Origin: an uncultured Pelagibacteraceae bacterium
GTDB taxonomy: Bacteria; Pseudomonadota; Alphaproteobacteria; Pelagibacterales; Pelagibacteraceae
DNA length: 31,769 nucleotides
Assembly: GCA_902608305.1 (NCBI GenBank)
Contig: CACLNK010000005.1
Coordinates: 1-31,769, forward strand
Direction: 5' to 3'
The notes beneath the pieces are model-generated. The model was not told the origin of the DNA, did not search any database, and saw nothing but the letters and a program-made list of their open reading frames with translations. The position numbers and the translations under genes are program-made. The stretch's first letter is position 1, and every line of letters starts with the position of its first letter. This document shows, piece by piece, positions 25,565 to 31,769 of the stretch.

Positions 25565-25596
25565 CAAGAGCCCTGTAAAGGGCTCTTGGTTTTTTT
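25565..25596 (+). terminator. Hairpin terminator between binding-protein and permease genes (copy 2)
   Basis: A perfect 10-bp stem, caagagccct at 25565-25574 and agggctcttg at 25579-25588, closes a gtaa loop and is followed by seven T at 25590-25596. It starts 24 bp after the binding-protein stop and ends 11 bp before the permease ATG. Its position inside the operon suggests partial termination that keeps permease and ATPase at lower levels than the binding protein. Confidence 0.88.
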
Positions 25597-25607
25597 AGGG
25601 GATAATA

Positions 25608-26639
25608 ATGCAAAAATATAAAAAATTTATCAAACCAATTGTTATTACAATAACTTTTATATTTTTTATTATAATCAGCTATCGTTCAGCCAAACCTAGA
25701 TACAAACCTGAGCATTTTACCGATATATTTAATGATTTTTCTTGGCTAGGAAACTGGCCTAAGTGGCTTGATTTTCCTTTAATGCAACCCCTTAATGCTG
25801 GTTTTGATTTCTTAATTGTAAAATATGGATTATTTTTTGAAGGAATAAATAATTTTTTGCTTGGCTTGTATACTTCAATGAAAAATTTTTTAGTTGGTTT
25901 GCCTTGGCCAATTGTTATTGCGCTAGTTATTTTTATTACTTATTTTGCGAGTGGAAGAAAAACTAACACTACTATAATGGTAGCTTTTTGTACTTTTTTT
26001 TTAGGTTTTTTAAGTCCAAGATATTGGGATAAATGTATTATGACAACTTGTATCGTACTTATTGGTATGTTGCTTTGTATAGTTATAGGAATCCCGATAG
26101 GAATTGCCATGGCAAGAAACAAAAAAGTAAGAAATGCTCTATTGCCAATACTTGATTTAATGCAAACTATACCCAGTTTTTGCTATTTAATTCCAGGCAT
26201 TTTACTATTTGGTTTGGGTGCGGTACCAGCAATAATCGCAATTTTTGTTTACGCTGTCCCCCCTCTTATTAGATTAACTGATCTTGGTATACGATTAGTT
26301 GATAAAGAAGTAATCGAAGCTTCAGAAGCCTTTGGAGCAAATAAAAAACAAACACTTTGGGGTGTTCAAATTCCTTTAGCCTTACCTAATATTATGCAAG
26401 GAATTAACCAATGCACTATGATGTCTTTAGCAATGGTAGTAATTGCTTCAATGATCGGTACCAGAGGTATAGGAGATGAAGTTTTGCTAGGGCTGCAACA
26501 ACTTAATGTGGGAATGGCTACAGAAGCTGGAATTGCAATTGTGCTGCTTGCAATAATTTTCGACAGAATTACACAATCATATGGTGAAAAAATTCAAGAA
26601 AGAACACAAAAAAAGAAAGAGATAAAAGAATATGTCTAA
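25608..26639 (+). CDS. proW: Glycine betaine-type ABC permease (ProW family), copy 2
   Basis: Inner-membrane permease of 343 residues. A first hydrophobic segment near 11-27 precedes a polar stretch of about 50 residues, then the usual ProW core beginning at LPWPIVIALVIFITYF. Conserved motifs are DLMQTIPSFCYLIPG and YAVPPLIRLTDLGIRLVDKE, with the docking loop EASEAFGANKKQTLWGVQIPLALP. It is longer than copy 1 by the N-terminal segment. The last 8 bp overlap the ATPase gene, a sign of translational coupling. Confidence 0.9.
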   Translation: MQKYKKFIKPIVITITFIFFIIISYRSAKPRYKPEHFTDIFNDFSWLGNWPKWLDFPLMQPLNAGFDFLIVKYGLFFEGINNFLLGLYTSMKNFLVGLPWPIVIALVIFITYFASGRKTNTTIMVAFCTFFLGFLSPRYWDKCIMTTCIVLIGMLLCIVIGIPIGIAMARNKKVRNALLPILDLMQTIPSFCYLIPGILLFGLGAVPAIIAIFVYAVPPLIRLTDLGIRLVDKEVIEASEAFGANKKQTLWGVQIPLALPNIMQGINQCTMMSLAMVVIASMIGTRGIGDEVLLGLQQLNVGMATEAGIAIVLLAIIFDRITQSYGEKIQERTQKKKEIKEYV

Positions 26640-27687
26640 AATTGAAGTTAAAAATGTTTACAAAATTTTTGGACACGATCCATCCAAAGTTCTTCCTATG
26701 GTTCAAGATGGTGCAACTAAAGAAGAAATTTTAGAAAAAACAGGACATACTGTAGGACTTGATAATGTGTCTATATCTATTCAAGAGGGAGAAACTTTTG
26801 TATGTATGGGATTATCTGGTTCTGGAAAGTCTACTCTTATTCGTCATATCAATCGATTGATTGACCCAACCTCAGGGGAAGTATTGGTTGAAGGTACAAA
26901 TGTTATGAATTTAGATCAAAAGAATTTAATTGAATTTAGAAGACACAAGATGAGTATGGTTTTTCAAAGATTTGGGTTATTTCCTCATAAAACTGTTATA
27001 GAAAATGTTGGTTATGGCCTTGAAGTACAAGGAATAAAACCAGAGGAAAGAAATAAAACTTCAATGGAAAAAATTGAAGCTGTAGGTTTATCTGGTTTCG
27101 AACATCAATATCCAAATCAATTATCCGGAGGAATGCAACAAAGGGTTGGTCTTGCAAGAGCTCTTGCTACTAATACAGATATAATGCTAATGGACGAAGC
27201 ATTTTCTGCTCTAGATCCTTTAATTAGAAGCGATATGCAAAAACAACTAATATCTTTACAGGCTGAATTAAAAAAAACTATTTTTTTTATAACACATGAT
27301 TTAGATGAGTCTTTAAAATTAGGAGATCATATAGGAATTTTAAATCATGGAAAGTTAGTTCAAGTAGGAACTCCCATAGATATTATTATGAGGCCCGCTG
27401 ATGATTATGTTGAAGCTTTTGTAAAAGATGTCAATCGTGCAAAAGTAATTAAAGCAAAAATTATTATGAGACCTGCTAATTCATCTGATGGAATTGATAA
27501 ATCTAATCTAGTTAAAGTTCACGAAGATCAATTTATAGATGAATTTTTACCTAAAGTTGTTTGCTCAAACGCAAACTGTGAAATTGTTGATAAAGAAGGA
27601 GCTGTAAAAGGATACATAACTGAAAAAGAACTTTCAAAAGCTTTAACAAAAGAACATATGGCTGATGCCGTTAAGTCTGTACAATAA
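26632..27687 (+). CDS. proV: Glycine betaine-type ABC ATPase (ProV family)
   Basis: Cytoplasmic ATPase of 351 residues. The ProV-specific N-terminal stretch (DPSKVLPMVQDGATKEEILEKTGHTVGLDNVS) precedes Walker A GLSGSGKST at 60-68, the signature LSGGMQQRVGLARALA, Walker B IMLMDEAFSALD and the H-loop FFITHDLDE. The C-terminus, about 275-351, holds a single shortened CBS-like region (CEIVDKEGAVKGYITEKEL) in place of the two CBS domains of longer ProV/OpuAA proteins that sense ionic strength. It is the only ProV in the window, although two permeases of this family are encoded. It overlaps the next gene by 23 bp. Confidence 0.92.
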   Translation: MSKIEVKNVYKIFGHDPSKVLPMVQDGATKEEILEKTGHTVGLDNVSISIQEGETFVCMGLSGSGKSTLIRHINRLIDPTSGEVLVEGTNVMNLDQKNLIEFRRHKMSMVFQRFGLFPHKTVIENVGYGLEVQGIKPEERNKTSMEKIEAVGLSGFEHQYPNQLSGGMQQRVGLARALATNTDIMLMDEAFSALDPLIRSDMQKQLISLQAELKKTIFFITHDLDESLKLGDHIGILNHGKLVQVGTPIDIIMRPADDYVEAFVKDVNRAKVIKAKIIMRPANSSDGIDKSNLVKVHEDQFIDEFLPKVVCSNANCEIVDKEGAVKGYITEKELSKALTKEHMADAVKSVQ

Positions 27688-28450
27688 AAAAATCATTATT
27701 TCAGCTGGAGCTTCAGGAATTGGTTGGTCAACAGCAAAGATTTGCCTTGCTAGAGGAGCAATTGTTTATTTGTGTGACATAGATAATAAATCTTTAAATA
27801 AAATTAAAAAACATCCTTTAAATAATAAAAAGTTATTTTCTTATGAATTTGATGCTTCTGATGAATATGAAGTCTCTAACTTTTTTCAACAAGTTAATAA
27901 AAAAACAAAAAAAATTGATGCTTTAATAAATAATGTTGGTGTTGCAGGGCCAACGGGTACAATTGAAAAATTAACCTCTGAAGATTGGGAAAAAACACTT
28001 AAAATTAACGTAATAAGCCATTTTTATTTTACAAAATTAGCAATACCTATGCTTAAAAAAAATAAAGGTGGGTCTATAATAAACATTTCTTCTGGTGCAG
28101 GAATTATGGGATTTCCTTTAAGATCTCCTTATGCCGCAAGCAAATGGGCAGTTATTGGAGTAACAAAAACCTTAGCAATGGAGTTAGGTAAATTTAAAAT
28201 TCGTGTTAATGCAATTTGTCCTGGAACTATTAAAGGTGACAGAATGGTAAGAGTGATAAAAGATAAAGCAAAATTTTTAAAAATTTCTAAGAAACTGATT
28301 GAAAAAGAATTTGTTTCTATGGCATCTATGAACTGCTGGATTTATGAAGAAGACATTGGAAAAATGTGTTCTTTTTTAATTTCTAGTGATGGTGAGAGAA
28401 TTTCTGGACAAACTATTCCTGTTGATGGAAACGCTACAAGATTAGATTAA
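27665..28450 (+). CDS. Short-chain dehydrogenase/reductase (SDR)
   Basis: NAD(P)-dependent oxidoreductase of 261 residues. The cofactor motif is SAGASGIG at 13-20, NNVG sits at 89-92, and the catalytic set is S143, Y156 and K160 (SPYAASK). GQTIPVDGNATRLD near the end is a common SDR C-terminus. The ATG at 27665 lies inside the ATPase gene, giving a 23-bp overlap and probable translational coupling, which links the enzyme to the imported compound. It is likely a hydroxy-acid or secondary-alcohol dehydrogenase. The exact substrate cannot be read. Confidence 0.87.
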   Translation: MPLSLYNKKIIISAGASGIGWSTAKICLARGAIVYLCDIDNKSLNKIKKHPLNNKKLFSYEFDASDEYEVSNFFQQVNKKTKKIDALINNVGVAGPTGTIEKLTSEDWEKTLKINVISHFYFTKLAIPMLKKNKGGSIINISSGAGIMGFPLRSPYAASKWAVIGVTKTLAMELGKFKIRVNAICPGTIKGDRMVRVIKDKAKFLKISKKLIEKEFVSMASMNCWIYEEDIGKMCSFLISSDGERISGQTIPVDGNATRLD

Positions 28451-28470
28451 AATATATTAAGCTTTAACTT

Positions 28471-29895
28471 ATGAGCTATGGTCTTTATATCGGAAAAAAT
28501 TTAACATCTGATGGCCATGCTTGGTTAGCTGGATATGGCGACGAACCTTCAAGTCATTGGCTTGAAATAATTCCACGAAAAAAACATAAATCAAATAAAA
28601 CAATATCAGTTGGGGTTAATAAAGATGCTGATATGCCTGGAATATTAACAAAAATCCCACAAGCCCCGGAAACTCACAAACATATTCGTGTAAGTTATTC
28701 TTATTATCTTGGTGTTCCAGCTCCAATTACAAATGGAGGATTAAATGAACATGGTGTTGCTGTTCGAGACATTTGGTCAACTTCACGCAAAGAATTAATT
28801 AACATGACACCTAAAAATCAAAAAGGCCTTAACTATAGTGATTTAGCTCGTATAGTTTTAGAGCGTGCTAAATCTGCACATGAAGCTGTTAAAATTGTTG
28901 GCAACTTAATTAAAAAATATGGAGAGAGCACTTATGGGGGAAACTCACATATTTTTGCAGATTCAAATGAAGCATGGATAATGATACAATTTGCTGGGGG
29001 AGTTGGTCTTTGGGTTGCTGAAAGACTTGGACCAAATAGTATTCGTGCTTCACGTCCTGGGTATATTGAAGAAATTCCCATAAAACAAAAAAATAATCCT
29101 AACTTTCTTTACTCAGATAATTTAATTAAATTTTGTAAGGATAAAGGTTGGTATTCTAAAGGTCCTTTTAATGTAAATAAAATTCTTGGAGATGGAAAAG
29201 GTCGATGGAAAGGTGTGCAATGGGTTGAAGAAAAAATTAAAAAATTATCCGAAAAACCAGAAAAAATTAGTTTAAAAAATATTGTGTGGGCTGTTCGTAC
29301 TCCTAAACTAACTGGTGATACTGCGGGTTATGGACAAATTGTACCTTTATTTAATCCAAGTTTTAATGATTTAAGAATGCTTTGGCACTCACCAATTGGT
29401 GCAGTAGCTTCTCCATTTTCACCAGTTTTTATGGGACAAAATATAATTCCTGAAGAATTTATGATGCACAGATACCTTACTGTTGGTGAATCACACAGAT
29501 TTTCTGATGAAAGAAAAAAAAATGAAAAAGATACCATATCTCATGTAAGTCAAGCAGTTGAATCAACGGTTTCTGCGGTATATGAGTGTAAACGATTATT
29601 GTATCTAATTTTACAAAACGAAAATCTTTTTCTTTCTGTTGCTAACAAATTATTTGAAAATAGAGAAAAAGATTTAATAAAAAAAACTATTCATGTTCTT
29701 AATACTGCAAAAATTCTTCTAATTAAAAATGAGAAAAATCTATCTGAAAAAATTTTAAACAAGTTTAGTATAAATGAATTAAGAGGTGGATTAAAACTTG
29801 TTCAAGTACTGTCAAAAAATATGGAAACGTATATAAGGCAAACGAAAGGTTTTAATAAAAATATTAAACCAAAATCTTTTGAACAAATTTGGTAG
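28471..29895 (+). CDS. C69-like N-terminal-nucleophile dipeptidase/amidase, cysteine replaced
   Basis: Protein of 474 residues resembling peptidase family C69 (dipeptidase A) of the N-terminal-nucleophile hydrolases. Typical blocks are GLNEHGVAVRDIWSTSR, a central GGNSHIFADSNEAWIMIQFAGG, and VWAVRTPKLTGDTAGYGQIVPLF. The family normally begins Met-Ala-Cys-Thr, with the cysteine exposed as nucleophile. Here the start is MSYGLYIGKN, so serine 2 is the only candidate nucleophile in that position. No signal peptide is visible. It lies 20 bp after the SDR gene at the end of the importer operon. It could be an amidase for a conjugated form of the imported amine, or an inactive relative. Confidence 0.75.
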   Translation: MSYGLYIGKNLTSDGHAWLAGYGDEPSSHWLEIIPRKKHKSNKTISVGVNKDADMPGILTKIPQAPETHKHIRVSYSYYLGVPAPITNGGLNEHGVAVRDIWSTSRKELINMTPKNQKGLNYSDLARIVLERAKSAHEAVKIVGNLIKKYGESTYGGNSHIFADSNEAWIMIQFAGGVGLWVAERLGPNSIRASRPGYIEEIPIKQKNNPNFLYSDNLIKFCKDKGWYSKGPFNVNKILGDGKGRWKGVQWVEEKIKKLSEKPEKISLKNIVWAVRTPKLTGDTAGYGQIVPLFNPSFNDLRMLWHSPIGAVASPFSPVFMGQNIIPEEFMMHRYLTVGESHRFSDERKKNEKDTISHVSQAVESTVSAVYECKRLLYLILQNENLFLSVANKLFENREKDLIKKTIHVLNTAKILLIKNEKNLSEKILNKFSINELRGGLKLVQVLSKNMETYIRQTKGFNKNIKPKSFEQIW

Positions 29896-29919
29896 TTTTA
29901 AAATTAACTCTTAAAACTA
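29893..29919. terminator. Hairpin joining two convergent stop codons
   Basis: A perfect 9-bp inverted repeat, tagttttaa at 29893-29901 and ttaaaacta at 29911-29919, with a 9-nt loop, includes the TAG stop codons of both convergent genes. The tracts are A+T-rich, so it is weak as a hairpin, but it is the only candidate for a bidirectional terminator in this 21-bp gap. Confidence 0.4.
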
Positions 29920-30768
29920 ATCTCGTGTCCATACTCGTGGATACAAATCTGTATCAGGTCGATCACCAGATTTTAAACCTTTTTTAATCATTAAAGAGCT
30001 AAAATCTGGATCCATTCCATAATTACGAAACTTAATACGTGCATCATCACCCAACCACTTAGTAGTAAAAACTCTTAAGTTATTTTCATCATCTAGTTTT
30101 CCTGAACCACCATGCATTGTACGACCATTGAAGGCGATACAATCACCTGGTTGCATGTCCCAGCTCATAACACCAAATCGCTCAGGGTCCGCATTGATGT
30201 CTGGAAATTCTTGTTCGGCTATTTTGGAGAAATCGACTTGATCTTTAGGATTACCAGTTAGATTGCCAAAATTGTACTGGTTAAAAACAGATTTAAAACG
30301 GTGTGAACCAGGTACAAATGACAAACAATTTTTTTGTTTAACGGGTACTAAAGGCATCCAAAGTGTACAAGCATCATACCCTTCGATTGACCAATAAGGT
30401 TCATCCTGATGCCACGGAGATTCAAACTTAGTACCAGATGATCTCACGAATATAGCATCGAAAAAAAAATTAATAGTTTTAGCATTCATCAACTGACCAC
30501 AAATCTGAGCAGCTGGAGAATTAAAAATAAACTTTTTATATTCTTCAATTTCTCGCCAAGCTAAGGTGTCATAAAACATGGTACGTCCCGAAGCATCTTT
30601 ATTCCATATACGCGAACGCTCTGTGGGAGATTCGCAATTAGCATCTAATCCCTTATTTAAAAGTTCAATCCATTCTTTATCAAACATATTCTGTAAAAGT
30701 AAAACGCCATCACGGTGATAAGTGTCAATTTCTTCAGGAGTGATTGTTCGTAATAAATTAGTGTTCAT
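29917..30768 (-). CDS. Phytanoyl-CoA dioxygenase (PhyH)-family oxygenase, copy 2
   Basis: Fe(II)/2-oxoglutarate oxygenase of 283 residues. The iron triad is H120 and D122 (WHQDEPYW) and H219 (MHGGSG), with R232 as the likely 2-oxoglutarate contact. MPLVPVKQKNCLSFVPGSHRF is the PhyH core. It differs strongly from the copy at 7191-8024 outside these motifs, so it is not a recent duplicate. It is encoded 4 bp after the carnitine dehydrogenase gene in the same direction, which suggests a role with carnitine or a relative, for example forming or hydroxylating a quaternary amine. The substrate is unknown. Confidence 0.85.
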   Translation of the reverse strand: MNTNLLRTITPEEIDTYHRDGVLLLQNMFDKEWIELLNKGLDANCESPTERSRIWNKDASGRTMFYDTLAWREIEEYKKFIFNSPAAQICGQLMNAKTINFFFDAIFVRSSGTKFESPWHQDEPYWSIEGYDACTLWMPLVPVKQKNCLSFVPGSHRFKSVFNQYNFGNLTGNPKDQVDFSKIAEQEFPDINADPERFGVMSWDMQPGDCIAFNGRTMHGGSGKLDDENNLRVFTTKWLGDDARIKFRNYGMDPDFSSLMIKKGLKSGDRPDTDLYPRVWTRD

Positions 30769-30772
30769 TGAA

Positions 30773-31717
30773 TCATCTTATCTTTTTCTCAAATTTTTTT
30801 CTTAATTTTTGCAAGTTTACTAAATAATCATCTCGAATGTTAGATATCATTGCTACTGATTTTCCTTTAGCTTGTTGTCTCGTACCTTTAATAACTCTTG
30901 AAGATAGTTTTTTTGATAGTTTAGGAGCTTTTAGTTTTGTCCAAGGTAATTTTAAAGCAGGTCCAAATTGCTCTAACATATGTTTCATTCCTGCTTTTCC
31001 GCCAGCTAAATGATAAGTTAAAAATATTCCCATTAATGACCATCTAAGTCCTGGTCCATCTTCAATTGCTCTATCTAAATCTTTTGTTGATGCATAGCCT
31101 TCATTAACTATATGTAAAGCTTCTCTCCATAAGGCTTCTTGGAGTCTGTCAGCTAAATAACCTGGCAATTCCTTTTTAACCATAATTGGATTCATGGATA
31201 TAGATTTATAAAATTTATTAGCTTTGTTTAAAAATTTCTTTTTTGTTTTTTTACCTGGAACAATTTCTACACCAGGACACATATAAACAGGATTAAAAGG
31301 ATGACCTATCATTGTTCGTGCTGGATTTTTGCATTTAGAATATATTCTTGTTGGTAATAAGCCTGATGAACTAGACGAAATAATAGCATTTGGTTTTGCA
31401 TATTTACCAATAATATTCATCAATTTAGTTTTTATTCTATAATCTTCAGTAGCACATTCCTGAATAAAATCAGCTGTTCTTAAAGCTTTTTTTAATGATG
31501 TTACGTATTCAAAATTTTTTAAATTAAGTTTTTTTTTATTGAATAATTTTTTTACATAAGGCCAAGTACGTTTTATTTCTGTAATTAACTGCTTTTTAAG
31601 CTTAAAATTTTTGTCATAAGCAATAACTTTTTTATTGTGAGCTAAACATCTAACAATCCAACCAGCACCTATAACCCCTGTACCTATAACAGCAACTTTT
31701 TTTAGATCGTTAGACAA
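30773..31717 (-). CDS. lcdH: L-carnitine 3-dehydrogenase
   Basis: NAD-dependent enzyme of 314 residues in the 3-hydroxyacyl-CoA dehydrogenase superfamily that oxidises L-carnitine to 3-dehydrocarnitine. The Rossmann motif GTGVIGAGW is at 12-20, the catalytic H139 is in GHPFNPVYMCPGVEIV with E151, and PGYLADRLQEALWREALHIVNEGYAS and GPGLRWSLMGIFLTYHLAGGKAGM are strongly typical of the carnitine-specific branch. The start is a TTG, three bases after the upstream stop codon; no nearby ATG fits the conserved N-terminus. A general 3-hydroxyacyl-CoA dehydrogenase (hydroxybutyryl-CoA type) is the alternative, but those motifs argue against it. Confidence 0.87.
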   Translation of the reverse strand: MSNDLKKVAVIGTGVIGAGWIVRCLAHNKKVIAYDKNFKLKKQLITEIKRTWPYVKKLFNKKKLNLKNFEYVTSLKKALRTADFIQECATEDYRIKTKLMNIIGKYAKPNAIISSSSSGLLPTRIYSKCKNPARTMIGHPFNPVYMCPGVEIVPGKKTKKKFLNKANKFYKSISMNPIMVKKELPGYLADRLQEALWREALHIVNEGYASTKDLDRAIEDGPGLRWSLMGIFLTYHLAGGKAGMKHMLEQFGPALKLPWTKLKAPKLSKKLSSRVIKGTRQQAKGKSVAMISNIRDDYLVNLQKLRKKFEKKIR

Positions 31718-31720
31718 TAT

Positions 31721-31769
31721 TTATTTATAGTTTTTTAATTTTAGTTTTTCTCTAGTTTCTGCAGGAGTC
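31721..31769 (-). CDS. C-terminal end of a probable beta-keto acid cleavage enzyme (window edge)
   Basis: Only 15 residues and a TAA stop are visible on the minus strand: TPAETREKLKLKNYK. The TPxExREkL pattern is the usual ending of the BKACE family (3-keto-5-aminohexanoate or dehydrocarnitine cleavage enzymes). The stop is 3 bp before the carnitine dehydrogenase start, so the two are cotranscribed. Such an enzyme would take dehydrocarnitine plus acetyl-CoA to betainyl-CoA and acetoacetate. The call rests on a very short piece and on context. Confidence 0.5.
   Translation of the reverse strand, partial: TPAETREKLKLKNYK

Noticed and set aside
1..31769. tRNA, rRNA, CRISPR, transposase, phage or toxin-antitoxin genes
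   Set aside because: None was recognised on either strand; the window is nearly filled by the listed protein genes.

Overview
The window looks like a piece of a streamlined marine alphaproteobacterial genome of the SAR11 (Pelagibacterales) type. The basis is very A+T-rich DNA (about 70% by eye, not computed), gene spacings that are mostly 2-20 bp or overlapping, no mobile elements, and a gene set centred on uptake and oxidation of methylated amines and polyamine-like compounds. No stretch longer than about 180 bp lacks a gene. I see no rRNA, tRNA, CRISPR array, insertion sequence or phage gene.

Layout. (1) 1-4772: housekeeping end. A csaA-lysE-acnA transcript runs leftward (acnA is cut by the window edge), divergent from argE. 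(2) 4769-14501: nine leftward genes that read as one transcription unit: EutA-like racemase/isomerase, ectoine hydrolase-like M24 protein, a complete PotA-PotD-PotB-PotC type ABC importer, a phytanoyl-CoA-type oxygenase, a ureohydrolase and an aldehyde dehydrogenase. A hairpin terminator and tandem -10 boxes separate the binding-protein gene from the permease genes. (3) 14561-23210: a rightward unit with a beta-hydroxyacid dehydrogenase, betaine-homocysteine methyltransferase, dimethylglycine dehydrogenase, a glycine-betaine-type binding protein and permease without an ATPase, a second aldehyde dehydrogenase, and a glycerophosphodiester phosphodiesterase gene broken by a one-base frameshift. 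(4) 23213-24340: leftward gamma-butyrobetaine hydroxylase-like gene. (5) 24518-29895: rightward complete OpuAC/ProW/ProV type importer, an SDR dehydrogenase and a C69-like N-terminal-nucleophile hydrolase whose cysteine is replaced. (6) 29917-31769: leftward phytanoyl-CoA-type oxygenase, L-carnitine dehydrogenase, and the last residues of what is probably a beta-keto acid cleavage enzyme.

How the genes may fit together. Regions 3 to 6 contain most steps of a route from gamma-butyrobetaine to carnitine, dehydrocarnitine, glycine betaine, dimethylglycine and sarcosine, with two quaternary-amine uptake systems feeding it. Region 2 is the least explained and most interesting part. An importer for a cationic compound sits with an oxygenase, a C-N amidine hydrolase, an aldehyde dehydrogenase and a creatinase-fold hydrolase. 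This could be a pathway that oxidises and hydrolyses a guanidino or cyclic amidine compound. All family calls are from motifs read by eye; substrates are inferred.
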